From: Anticarsia gemmatalis
Taxonomy: Eukaryota > Arthropoda > Insecta > Lepidoptera > Erebidae
Assembly: GCF_050436995.1 (NCBI RefSeq)
Contig: NC_134756.1
Coordinates: forward strand, 4,154,001 to 4,218,000
Reading direction: 5' to 3'
DNA length: 64,000 bases
Position numbers and translations under genes: made by a program. The notes under the pieces were generated by a model that made no database searches, had not been told where the DNA came from, and saw only the letters and a program-made list of their open reading frames with translations. Within the stretch, counting starts at the first letter, position 1. Every line of letters starts with the position of its first letter. Shown here piece after piece: positions 50,866-61,977 of this stretch.

Positions 50866-51424
50866 TTTCACAAGTTTTACTTTTAGTACCGATATTTTCA
50901 CATACAAAAGTAATACCGATTCAAGGCTCAGTTCAGCACGCATTGAGTACATAGGTATGTGCGTCACAACGGCGCTGCCTCCGTTTTCATTTAGTACAAA
51001 GCCGCTAAAAAGGTTAAGTGAAAAAAATGCCAGTGGGCGAAGCGTTTTTGCGTTGTTACACTGTTGTTGTAAACAGCAATTTGTTATAGTTCAACAACTT
51101 AGTAGGAAGCCTTGTATGCAAGGTTCGCGACTGACGAAGGTACACTTATGCAGCTAACGGTGGCCTGCCTGATACTGCTACTTTATTTTGGAAATACACA
51201 AAATTATTGATTAAAATCTAAATAAATCGTTTAATTTTAAGTTACTCTACTAAGTTGTTGGATTATAGTTCATTGAGTGCTCGTTTATACTCACTCAGCT
51301 TTATTTTTGAAGGTATAGGTATAACCTTTTGGCTTGCGTTTTTCTTTGTAGTTGATTTAACTAGCTTCACTTCAAACTAGTCTTCGGAATTTTTACATGT
51401 ATATTTCATCGATAGATATAATAT

Positions 51425-51520
51425 GATCCCTAACCCTCATTTGGCAGCGTAAGAAATTAAAAGCTTAACCCGTCCTTAGTTTCGGGAGAAGACCCTTGCC
51501 CAGTAATGGACAATAATAAA
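51425..51520 (+). repeat. T2 SINE 3' fragment
   Basis: Only the distal part is recognisable: CCCTAACCCTCATTTGGCAG, TTCGGGAGAAGACCCTTGCC, CAGTAATGGACAATAATAAA. A still smaller piece (TGCCCAGCAGTAGGATAATA) lies at about 57845. Confidence 0.5.
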
Positions 51521-52465
51521 TAGGTTCTAAAAAACATACGTAAACATTGATAAATAGTTATTTTTATATTCTTAAATTCAAATCGCTCATTTTAATACAT
51601 TACACGGAATATTGATGACACAGACGAAATTTACAAATTACATTTGAATTGTAAAAACAGGTATTTCTATTCCAAATTAAATAAAACTACGTCATTACTG
51701 CTACAATATAAAGAATTGTAGACGGGAAATACTCAAATCTAGATTTTTTTCCACAATTTCTGCCTAGTGGATGAATAATTCGCGTATTTTTAGTTTAGTC
51801 ATAAATAGTCTTAGTAGGTCAATGTTACTATAGGGTGCAAGGCCTTTGGGTCAAAACAATGTCATTTCAGGTCAAAACAAGGACGGGGTCAAATCCCGTG
51901 CAAATAGGACAGTTACTAAGAAACAGATACTAATGTTTTTTACCGAATCCATTCAATAATTTTGTCTTTGAAGTATTTTGGACGGAAGTAGGTAGATAAC
52001 ATATTTTCCTGTTATTTAAGACTTTGTATCTTTTATGCGAAACTTAAACTTTTATTTTACCTGGTAAGGTATTTTTATTTATTGCGTCATAGTGATTGAT
52101 CTAGATTTCATTGATGGGTTAAAGTAAGAAACTATTTGGAGTTCGAAATTAATGATAACGATTGAGTTTAATAAAATTATCAAGCTTGTTTATAAATTTT
52201 ATCTATGATTTAGTTTATTGTTGCAATAAAATGTTACTTTAACTGTTGAACTTATTTGTTTCTTTTTTAACATAATTATATTATATGAACTCAAGGCCAA
52301 ATCCTTCCGCTGTATAAGAACAAAATTATATTTTTCGGACTCTGATGTCAAAAGTATTTATTACAACTTTTTATTTTTTTAATCACCACAAATGTTCTTA
52401 CTGAATAGCTATGCATTCTTCACTAAGTTTAATCTACTTTTTCCCTATCATTGTAACTTTAAACA

Positions 52466-52709
52466 TCTATACTAATATTATAAAGCTGAAGAGTTTGTTT
52501 GTTTGTTTGAACGCGTTAATCTCAGGAACTACTGGTCCGATTTGAAAAAATCTTTCAGTGTTAGATAGCCCATTTATTGAGGAAGGCTATAGGCTATATA
52601 ACATCACGCTACGACCAATAGGAGCGGAGTACCAGTGAAAAATGTAACAAAAACGGGGAAAATTATGTTTCTCTTATGTGACGCAAGCGAAGTTGCGCGG
52701 GTCAGCTAT
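52466..52709 (+). mobile_element. Short Helitron with altered terminus
   Basis: It is complete at the 5' end (TCTATACTAATATTATAAAG) and carries the GACGCAAGCGAAGTTGCGCG hairpin, but the final CTAG reads CTAT, so the conserved last base is changed. Confidence 0.75.
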
Positions 52710-52894
52710 GAATAATAAACTGCCAGAATGCAAGCGGATTTTCCTTAAAAAAAACCCAAAAAAATCGTAATATCTTTACTACTTCTATGGAAGTTAACCT
52801 TTTGTTTAAGGTCTTGACGTAGTGTTACTTCACGAAGGATTCAATTAATGAATCAAAGCACGTCATTAAAAACATGCATTTTTAGCAAATTTGG

Positions 52895-53180
52895 CCTGGA
52901 TGGAATTGATAGCCGAGTAGTGCATGTATGCATTTAGTCGATAATTCAAACCCAAGGCAACATACCATTAACTTTTCGAAGTTCTAAATGTGTTCTATGA
53001 GAATTAATAGCCCTTGTTATAACGGTGAAAACGAAGTGATGAAATATAGCATGAGTGAGAGTTCTTTAAATATTTTTTGAATGTTATGTCCCCAATCCGT
53101 CAGCCAGCGTGGTGGTCTCAAAGTCTAACACTTCTCGCATTTCAGAGTGAGACCCCTGCCCAGCAGATGAACCGTAATAG
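52895..53180 (+). repeat. T2 SINE, diverged
   Basis: ATTGATAGCCGAGTAG at the head, ACCCAAGGCAACATACC, ACGGTGAAAACG, CCAGCGTGGTGGTCTCAA and CCTGCCCAGCAG occur in T2 order with many substitutions. Confidence 0.6.
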
Positions 53181-54156
53181 AGTCATTATATTGAAGGACT
53201 TTTAAAGAAATCATTATTGTTAGTATAATAACAGTGCAAATTGGTCCGTGGTGTAATAAAACCTAGTAATTCAAACAGACAGAAACAACTACTAACTTTT
53301 TTACAACCTATTATGAATTTCAAAAAGCAATTGCATTGTAAAATAAGTGTACTAATGCAATACATTTGCGCAGTAATTGACGTAACAGGGTTTATTTACA
53401 TCGTTATATAATATTATGCCAATAGTCAAGAGCTTCGACCCTCCGTCTTTCAGCAATGTTAATATAGGCGTCGAAGAATGCAATCGAAATCCCACCGCCA
53501 GAAAGAGATAGCCATATACAAACCGTATAGCGCTATCCTTGTCTGACCATAGAACTTGAATCGCTTAACATGTCAGAGTATAGACCTAGGTTTCATTTGA
53601 ACGTCATTAGACGTTTTGAATTATGGATTTTGTATCCCTATTTGTGATTCAAAAGATGTATTTTTACTTTTATAAGTGTATCGTATAGTTTATATTAGAA
53701 TATTATGTTTTATTCCAATATTATTGTAATCGTATGATGATTTCGCGGTTGAAAGATCTCAGTTGTCTAACCTGTCATACTTATAATAAACTTCATTTTG
53801 GCAGACAGTTTGACTGAAGCTGTGCGATTTATCACGCATTCCTGTATAAGTATACACTGCATTTTAAACAGTCGTTAACCCTAATCGTGTGTCAGAACTC
53901 TATGGAAAGTTCTCTACAAAGCGTAAGCCCGAGAGAAAGATTACGTTGCGAATAGTTTACCCAGTATTTTGTATAAAGACTATAAAGTAATGACACGGTT
54001 TTGATCTAGTTCTTCGTGTCAATTATTGTGTTCGGCTGTTTGCCTTAAGTTCTGACAGTGTAAGCAATCGAAGACGTAAGCCTTTACCAATGAATTAGTT
54101 CTTATGTGCTCAATTTATATTAATACCATCATCTATGCATCCTAACCACTATATTA

Positions 54157-54345
54157 AACTGCACGTTTGGCGCAGTGGTGTGGTGGATTAGAATCCTACC
54201 CGGGACAAATATTTGTGTGATGGGCACAAGTATCTTTTCTGTTCTGAGTCTGGTCGTAAATTTATCGATATATCAGTTATCTGGTAACCCTAGTACTCTG
54301 CTTAGTCTGGAATCAGATTATCGTGTGTGTTGTTAATTGATACAC
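54157..54345 (+). repeat. tRNA-derived SINE (family T1) lacking the region between boxes A and B
   Basis: AACTGCACGTTTGGCGCAGT matches the T1 head exactly, but the sequence then jumps to GTGGTGGATTAGAATCCTAC, removing about 45 bp between the two promoter boxes. The body follows with CGGGACAAATATTTGTGTGA and later blocks, also shortened. Confidence 0.65.
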
Positions 54346-55261
54346 GTCAGGTATTTTCCGGGATCGTTCATGTCTGAGAGCTCTTGGTAAAGTCCCACCA
54401 CAAGATTTATTCTTAGTCCACAAGATGTCATTAAAAACCCAAAAGGGATAAAAGTGGTATTATCTCATCAGATTTCCTAACAATGGATCAACTAATAGTC
54501 TGGGAAGTAACGTGTTCTGATCGCTGTATCGCATGTTCATAATGATATCGACTGTAGAAAAACTAATTCGTTTTATCTGATCAGCTAAAAATAGCTTTTG
54601 GTACACGCCATTGTAGTTACGTCATTATTATTTTAAGTCTCTCTTTTATTATACCTATTTGTTATAGATTGGCTGTGTTACCAATAAACGTCGCGCGTGT
54701 ATGCATTAATTAGTTATACAGTGTTTTGTCACTTTCAATTAATTTTGAAACTGTACATGAGTGAAAAATGTTAAACAGTGTATAATTATAGTTCGTAGGA
54801 TGTAAATTAGAAAGGTAGAGCGTCTATAAAATTGTTTATTCTCTAGCTAATTGTTAAATATATGGTTGCTATGCTACATAAGTTCTATCAGTTGTTTCTT
54901 CCAATATTTTTTTTTACTCTAACACTGCAACTCTTGTTTATTATATTTAATACTATTGCTTTTTTTCGTTTCCGTATTTAGTTTCGTTGATTCATTTTTG
55001 ATACCTGCAGTCCCTGAATTTTGATTATTAAGCAGTAGTGGTCCGACCGCAACTGCTTATTAAATCATTATGATGGTCTACGGTCCGGTTCCTTCACAAA
55101 CCACTATGACGCAGGAGACCATTTCAAAGAATTGAATGAAATTGGTGATGAAATGCCAAGTCATTTTACGCATGTAGAATAATCATATAACACGTTCACA
55201 TGTGGTTTGCCGCTACAACTCATTCGTTTGAGCCCCACTCTCGTTCAATTCGTACTAGTGC

Positions 55262-55445
55262 TATTTCCTACTATTATCGACTATCGACAATCGACAAGGT
55301 ATCGTAATTTCTATATGAAAAGTAGTTCCTACTGCACGGGCGCTTATCAAAGCGCCCGTGTACGGGTGCAGTAGGAACAATTTTTGCAGTATATTTTCAA
55401 ATGTCAATCCGGTGATACTCGATAGAACCATCTATAGAAGATCAT
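55262..55445 (+). repeat. M-family element with an internal GC-rich hairpin
   Basis: The ends ATTATCGACTATCGACAATC and AAATGTCAATCCGGTGATAC follow the family pattern. The middle is replaced by an inverted repeat at 55325..55378: GTTCCTACTGCAC pairs with GTGCAGTAGGAAC, and inside it CACGGGCGCTT pairs with AAGCGCCCGTG. Confidence 0.55.
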
Positions 55446-55454
55446 ATTACTGTA

Positions 55455-55612
55455 GCGCGATTCTCTACAGTTGCTATACCTAATCGAGTAACGAGAGTAT
55501 GACATTTGAAATGTAGTACATAAGTAAAGAACTGTTAGAAGCCAATTTTCATACAAAATTTCCCGATACGTAGCCGGTTGTTGATAGTCGATAATGGTAA
55601 AGAATCACGCTG
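55455..55612 (-). repeat. M-family element, reversed, both terminal repeats visible
   Basis: GTAGCGCGATTCTCTAC begins at about 55455, and its partner GTAAAGAATCACGCTGCT closes the element near 55612, giving imperfect terminal inverted repeats of about 17 bp. The inside carries ATTTTGTATGAAAATTGG on the minus strand. Confidence 0.55.
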
Positions 55613-56559
55613 CTGAATACCGGCAAACTGATCAGAAACTTTACGAATAGCTCCTAGACATTGTGGTCGAGTTTTATGAATCTACTTTCAAGATTTACAT
55701 ATACAGAATAGTAATTTAACCACAAAATGTCAACTCAATAAAGAAATCAAAGGAAATGATTCTTAAAAAACCCCGATGGCGTTAAAAAAAACCCGTGCGT
55801 GTTTTAATAAGATTAATAAAACTGGTCTGGAACTACAGGAAAATGCTTGGTAAAAGTAATCTAAATATCTACTTAATTACAGATATAAGTTACAGTCGTA
55901 TAATTTGTAATGGGTATTATTCCTGATCATCATGAAATAAATTATACAGACGTACATAATATGCATGTTTTATCCAAATTTGTATGAAGAGGTGTAACAT
56001 ATTCACGTGTCGCCATTAACAATGTTAGTTCCATCTAATAGGGGGCAAGCCTGTTGCCAAATATCAGACAAGTTACCGAGCTGCGGGCTCTTATAGACAA
56101 AACTAATTTTCTTTTTATATCCTAATAAATAGATGTAAAATTGTGGAAAGATTAACTCGAACGAAGAATATTTATTTTAAAAAGATGATTATTTAAGTCA
56201 GGGGGTCGAGTCCGGCTGACCGAACATAAGAAACAACGAGTATTTGAGTCAACCAATAACAAACTCCGTACTTGTTGCGTCCCTTTGAAAATAAGATGAT
56301 TTTGCAACCCCAATCAAAAGCTTTTACGTACCACCCCTTTGCAAAATGGAAGGCGGATTCTCAGTTATTAGAAAGGGTGGCGGCAACAGATAGTCTTTGA
56401 CGGCTTGACCGCCCTGCTAGCTTTGATGCACGCAGTATGTACTGTATTATACATAAAAGTTAGTAAGTTATTTCAAAATAGGATTATTATACAGCCTGAA
56501 TTTATACATTAGTTCATTTTTTAAATACACAAATTATTTATATACTTACATAAGATCAC

Positions 56560-56705
56560 CATACCACTTCATGTATGAAATACAGCCACGTTTTTCCAAA
56601 CTTACTATTGCATATAGAGAACTCGGGAATCAAACTCGAAAACTGGCGATAAGCAGTCGTATATACTACCACCCATACTACAGAGACACGCCGTATTTTG
56701 TAAAT
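56560..56705 (-). repeat. T3-like SINE head, reversed
   Basis: The minus strand reads TATGGGTGGTAGTATATACG, ACTGCTTATCGCC, GAGTTTGATTCCCGAGTTC, an arrangement like T3 boxes A and B. An open frame of 66 codons on this strand is a by-product. Confidence 0.4.
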
Positions 56706-57061
56706 ACTTTCGCAATTCATAATACCCAGTGATTTCCACCACAAAGGTTTGATCAATCGTAATCAATGCGTCATGATTTCATTAAAGGATGTGGAATGGG
56801 AATTGAAGGCGGATGGGAGTGGTGTATGACGTCACAAAACCAATTATGGAGTATACAAATAGACACAATTTTAATATAATTTAGTTCATTGGAACCGTAT
56901 TGGTATAGAGGAAAGATTGAACCGTATTACACAATGGCGATGACATAGCATGTACTTAAATGATTGTGTTACCAAGTGACTTTACAGTTATGAAATACGG
57001 AATTGGCATCTTTTAATCTATATAGTTGATACGATTTTCTATGTTGCCAATGTTCTGATGA

Positions 57062-57085
57062 AATAATGTTTTTTTACAGGTAAGG
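57062..57085 (+). other. Juxtaposed 3'/5' splice sites (candidate recursive splice site)
   Basis: A T-run followed by ACAG is joined directly to GTAAGG, the junction lying at 57079|57080. A CTGAT branch-like sequence sits about 25 nt before the AG. The site lies about 18 kb downstream of the exon A donor, in what should be a very long intron, which is where zero-nucleotide recursive splice sites are known in insect genes. Alternatively the AG opens a short terminal or poison exon: in phase 0 it reads VRDSYYEIKDDN and then a stop at 57116. Confidence 0.45.
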
Positions 57086-57979
57086 GACTCTTATTACGAA
57101 ATCAAAGACGACAATTAACGCTGAGCGGTATGTAACTATAAATGAATATCATTATGTTTACTTAGATAATCTAACACAACCTGACAAAGTTACAACCCGC
57201 AGCCTTGTTCGTGGGCATCCTCTATTTCATCTTATAGAAGATAATTGTTGAAAGGTATAATCTTGCACTATTCTCGTACTGAATTTCACCAAGATCGTTT
57301 CAACGGTTTAGTCATCAAAAGGCAATGTTCGCTTCAAATTGCTGTCTAACTTAAGCATTTAAAAAAATATTTTGAATTTTTCTGACAGACCGTAACGAAA
57401 CACGTTAAATACTTAACTTTTGTGTTCCATCAAAATGTACCCAACACCTATTTAAACGTTGTAACTACCGTACAATGACGTCACGGTACATTAAATATTT
57501 ATGAACAAAAAACTTCCTGACGATGATACTTTTTGTAAATTGTTTATTGATTTATCACAAGTTATATGTGATAAATAATGGTTTAAGGGTACGTTTCACC
57601 ATTGAGAACAAGGCGTAATAAAATAAAATGCAATGAGCCTGGACTCTTTTCGAAGAGGTCGTAAATGTAAGTGAATTTTAATACTTCCGCGAATTTACAA
57701 GTGTCTGTTACATTGTAACGTATTGATTGATACTTTGTTTTTTTAAGTTCCGGAAGAAAGAGAGAAATTTAAGAAAACGCTGACTAATATCTTCTATAAT
57801 AATATGATGATATTTGTGACTATTCATCACTATGAAGGATTCATGCCCAGCAGTAGGATAATAATAGGTTAATAAAAAAAACAATCCTAACGCTCTTGAA
57901 TTGAGTTAGGAATTCATACATTATTAGGAATGAAACGTAAAATGCGGTGATTTACTGTTATTAAGTCTTTAGTTCTATA

Positions 57980-58336
57980 GAGGCGCCTGTGGCTTAGTTA
58001 ACAACAGACGTGCGGACCGATCACTGAGGTTAAACTACGCTTGCCGAGGTTGTTCTCTGGATGGGTGACCATCTTATACATATCGAGTTTCTCCGTGTTT
58101 TGGAAGGCACGTTAAATTGTGGGTCCCAGCCGTTAATTTTCAGAGATCTTTGACGGTCGTTAACAGTAGTCAGAAGCTTGAAAGTCTGACAACCAGTCTT
58201 ACCGAAGGGTATCGTGCTATAACCCAGGTAACTAGGTTGTGGAGGTCAGGTAAAACATTAGTATTCAGCTGCATCCGGTGAGACTGGAAGCCGACTCCAA
58301 CATGGTTTGGAAAAAAGGTTAAGCTGATATAAGTAT
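57980..58336 (+). repeat. 5S-rRNA-derived SINE, type B, with 11-bp target duplication
   Basis: This near-complete copy matches the element at 32667 along its whole length, including GAGGTTAAACTACGC ... GGATGGGTGACCATC in the head and CCGACTCCAACATGG near the end. TTAGTTCTATA at 57969..57979 and TTAGCTCTATA at 58337..58347 form a target duplication with one mismatch, which fixes both ends. Confidence 0.82.
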
Positions 58337-58349
58337 TTAGCTCTATATT

Positions 58350-61180
58350 TGATATCACTGCAGGAACTGTGCAGTCACTAAAATCATAATTCTATTAGCT
58401 AAAACTTGTAGAAATACTAAAATGGCTAAGAGTATCAGTAAAGAAAAATTATTAGAAAAACAGAAACCATACATAAACTTGAGATATTATTAGCTGGATT
58501 GGCATTAATTATAATATTATTGCGTCGTCATATTATTCCGCACCTAAAAAACGGGTTTTAAATAAAAATAAATAATACATAGCAAGCAGTGCATTATAAT
58601 TCAAAATATTTGTATGAAAAAATAACTGTGCTTTAAAAATTCATACAAGTTACCTGCTATCGAAATGATGTCGTAAAAAATTACAAATATGTATTTTTAT
58701 ATCTTATTTTTGTTACTTTCAATAAATAATTTTGACAACTAATGACCTATTGTGTACGAACAAGTGACCTTTTAAATACGGGACAAAATATTGACAAGTG
58801 TCCACCGAAACTGTTCTACTTGTTACGTGAAAGTTTTTTATTGAATCGGCTCAAGTGACAATTTAAGTTTGTTTTCAATATGTATTATTCATTTGTAACG
58901 TTAATATAATTTAAACCTACGTAAAAAACACACACATTTTCAAAACTTATGATCTATTGACTATTAATTGCCCTCTATAATTAAGTGTATAGTCTGTTTT
59001 ATAATTAAATTTAAGATAGAGTCTCTTAGTAATTTAATTATAGCGACAAAAATATACCTATTAATATACCATATTGATATTTAAAAAAAATGTCTCAAAG
59101 GATTATAATTAGTTGCCCATTGAGAGTACCTATCAGTCAAATAATGAAACGTAATTCAATTCTCGTGCTTGAAACTAATACTCTTTCTACAATAAATATA
59201 AAATCGAGAAACGCTCTCATAAAAGTGGTACAAAAAATTGTCTGACATTAATTTATAAGGCAATGTTTTTATATTTTGTTCAATTGTAACTGGTTTACAC
59301 AATTAAATCATTTATTAATCTAAACTTCTATGAATTAACGGTAGTACCTTAGTTGCCTTGCATTAGTTCGCAAGGTAGAGCTAATGAAAATAGCTGAAAC
59401 ATTTTATAGACCACTCGTTTTAATCTAAATACTATTAGTGATACTGGTCAATATAGGCGTGTTCTTAATTCTTAAATAAGTATCCGGTTTTAATTAAGCA
59501 AAAAAAGAACATGTGCCTAAAATAGAACTAACTTTACAATTCATATCCCATGTGATGGCGCGTAGATTGTATCACAAAACATTTTTTTTTTACTCGTTAA
59601 CCACAAATAGTTTTTAGTTATTATCAATTAAATCACTAGTCATCGTGAGTATGGTAATTGAATTATAATATTATTTATGACGACAAATGAAGCCTCAGTA
59701 AGGCTGTTGATGTGTGACTTTACACCTATATACTTAGGCGTTATTATACAGGACTACAGCTTACCTTTCTCCCCAAGGCATTTACTATCTCCTCGCAGAA
59801 TTTCATGAAAATGCATTCGCGTGACACAATAACAAACATTCATCAACCTTTACAAACTTCGACATTTTTAACATGTGTTGGAGTCCTATTGAAATAAGTG
59901 CTATCTTTTCAGACCAATATAAATTGTAAAGTTAACACTGATTTAATTAAATATGCATTTTTACTAAATTGTACATATTCAGCTAGCTAGCCGTCAATCG
60001 TAGGGCACTGACAATCTAAATAATATTTGTTAAAATGATCTCTTTTTCAACCCCTTCATTTCATTTAGTAAAATGTTTGAATTTAAGTACACGTCAAAAG
60101 AAATGCAGTACATAACAGTTTAATATCTAAAGATCTTTTTCAAATGCACTCTAAAAATCTTTATGCCGATGACGTTACATAAATATATAGGAAAAAACTA
60201 TAATTTTTCTCATGAGAAAAATATTTAAATGTAGTTAGATTATAATACTTAACTATAACTACGTCATAGTAATAAATATAGGAATGCACTTCCTAAGAAT
60301 GAATATATTATTATGACGTTTATCGCAAATTACATCGTAATCGGTGCAGGATTTTTGTGAAATGCTGTCACATTCTATGATTTCACACATTTTTTTTTCT
60401 TTGCAACTATGAGTAGGCCTCAGCTGAAAACTTTATCAGAACCCTAAACATTGAGAATGAATCCTGAAACTGATAAACGGTTTTTCAGCGACATTGATGC
60501 AAGCAAGCGTTTAAGGGACTATTAAACTCTTTTGATAATTTCTGGTACCTGATATTCAGAAATTGTAAAGCGATCCTTTATGCAAATATCATATGGGCGA
60601 TGACGATTAGGTATCTGTTTATCATTTTTAAATCTACTGTATGGCTACAAAAGCCTTTACACCAATTCTTTCAGTCAGCATTCGATCAATCATTCGTTTG
60701 TTTTTAAAGTTCTCTTCGCAATCATTGTCCAGTATCAGTAACCGTCCGTTAATTAGAGCACTTGAAGCACTTGTTTACATAATTATTATCGCATTAACAT
60801 TGTGTTGTACTTTGTCTGATAATGACCGTTAAAATTAGACCGAACAAGATTTGGCAAAAACAAGTTATATGACTCAGTTAGGAAACAATCTGCAATTTAT
60901 TTCCTACGGCAAATAAACCGACTCATTAGACCACATGTGCTAGCCCAACACTCAATTCATTACACACGTAACAGTATATCAGGAGAACAGAATGTTTTCA
61001 CACGAACTTTAATAGCCCATTACTTATAAATTAAACCTATAAGGATATACCTATATATAGACAAATAGGAAATATTAATTAAGAACTGTACTGCAATTGA
61101 CGTCATCAAATAGAACATTACAAATTGCAACACTATGTACTAGCATTTTTATATTGGAGTCACGCACAAGGCTCTGGTGA
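58350..61180. other. Intron-like / 5' flank of exon B
   Basis: AT-rich, with the old Helitron-like remnant at 59745 and a CRE at 61098..61105 about 90 bp before the GC-rich leader. No coding segment is seen. Confidence 0.45.
59745..59885 (-). mobile_element. Very old Helitron-like remnant, reversed
   Basis: On the minus strand TTAAAAATGTCGAAGTTTGT, GATGAATGTTTGTTATTGTG, CACGCGAATGCATTTTCATG echo the Helitron 5' region. No ends are preserved. A similar faint remnant lies at about 57270..57345 and another at 18255..18325. Confidence 0.3.
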
Positions 61181-61187
61181 TTTCTAA

Positions 61188-61470
61188 ATGAACGGCGGGT
61201 GTTGGGCTATCACCCGCATATCTTGTTCATCGACGTCGGCGCAGTATTTGGTAGAGCGTGGTTCAGTCGCGCGCGCGCGCTGCGTGAAGCCTACCGCGCC
61301 GGGTCACAGCGCATGCGCAGTGCACAACACGCTCGCACGTACGTCGCCCGCGTACCTCGCGCTCACGTACAACGCCAACAGAGTGACTATCAGTGTGACC
61401 TTGCATAAAAATGTCGTTACCCTGTCATCCAAACACCGGGAGACAGCACGTGAAGTGACACCTCATAATA
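61188..61470 (+). promoter_or_regulatory. GC-rich promoter / 5' leader of exon B with uORFs
   Basis: This stretch is strikingly GC- and CpG-rich against an AT-rich background. It includes an alternating GC run at 61268..61281 and an NRF-1-like palindrome GCGCATGCGC around 61309..61318. A TCAGT sequence at 61263, the common arthropod initiator motif, is a possible start site, giving a leader of about 205 nt. Upstream ATGs occur at 61188 (frame overlaps the main ATG), 61313 (31 codons, stop 61406) and 61411 (15 codons, stop 61456, just 12 nt before the main ATG). Promoter assignment is inference from composition and motifs. Confidence 0.55.
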
Positions 61471-61977
61471 ATGCCTGAGTGCACGGAACAGTTTACATTC
61501 ACCATTCCCATTATTCGTTACACCATGGACTCTGAGGACAGGCCTACTGACGCGGAGAGGCAGCAGCTCACCAAGAAGATGTCGTTGCTGCCGCCCGTCA
61601 AGATAGAGACTCCGGACAGCGGGAGACCTGGTAGGCGGTCATCTGAACCTAATAGGTACTACATACCACCGCAGTGCAACAACAGGTTGTCTCCGAGGAG
61701 TGCCAGGAAACGTGATTCGAGGAAGAATTCCAAGTCTAACATCAAAGATGACTCTCCAACGAAGGAGAGTTTTGGACCAAAACCGTGTAATTGTGAGGAC
61801 TGTAGGGCGTCTAGTCCGTTGCCACCAGGTTATGGACCGCAGACCTTGTCTCCTGGTTACGACCAGATGAAGATGTCATTGTTGGAAGTGCCGTGGAACG
61901 AGGATTACACGGAGGCATCCAGTGACGACCTCAGCTCGGAGTGGGATTCCGATGTTCCAGAGCCGACTCCACCTAAG
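61471..61977 (+). CDS. First coding exon B (169 codons), probable alternative N-terminus
   Basis: The ATG at 61471 (A at -3) opens a frame that reaches the donor AAG|GTAATT at 61977/61978 in phase 0; beyond it the reading becomes intron-like and stops at 62056. Met19 (61525) lies in a stronger context, CACCATGG, and may be the main start. Residues 52-100 are basic and Ser/Pro-rich (GRRSSEP, RLSPRSARKRDSRK). Residues 106-111 read CNCEDC, and the tail 145-168 is acidic with DDLSSEWDSD and then PEPTPP. No catalytic domain, signal peptide or membrane helix is present, which suits a disordered isoform-specific N-terminus. The shared CxC[DE]DC motif, phase 0 end and strand with exon A suggest alternative first exons of one gene with common exons further right. 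The product is not recognised. Confidence 0.82.
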
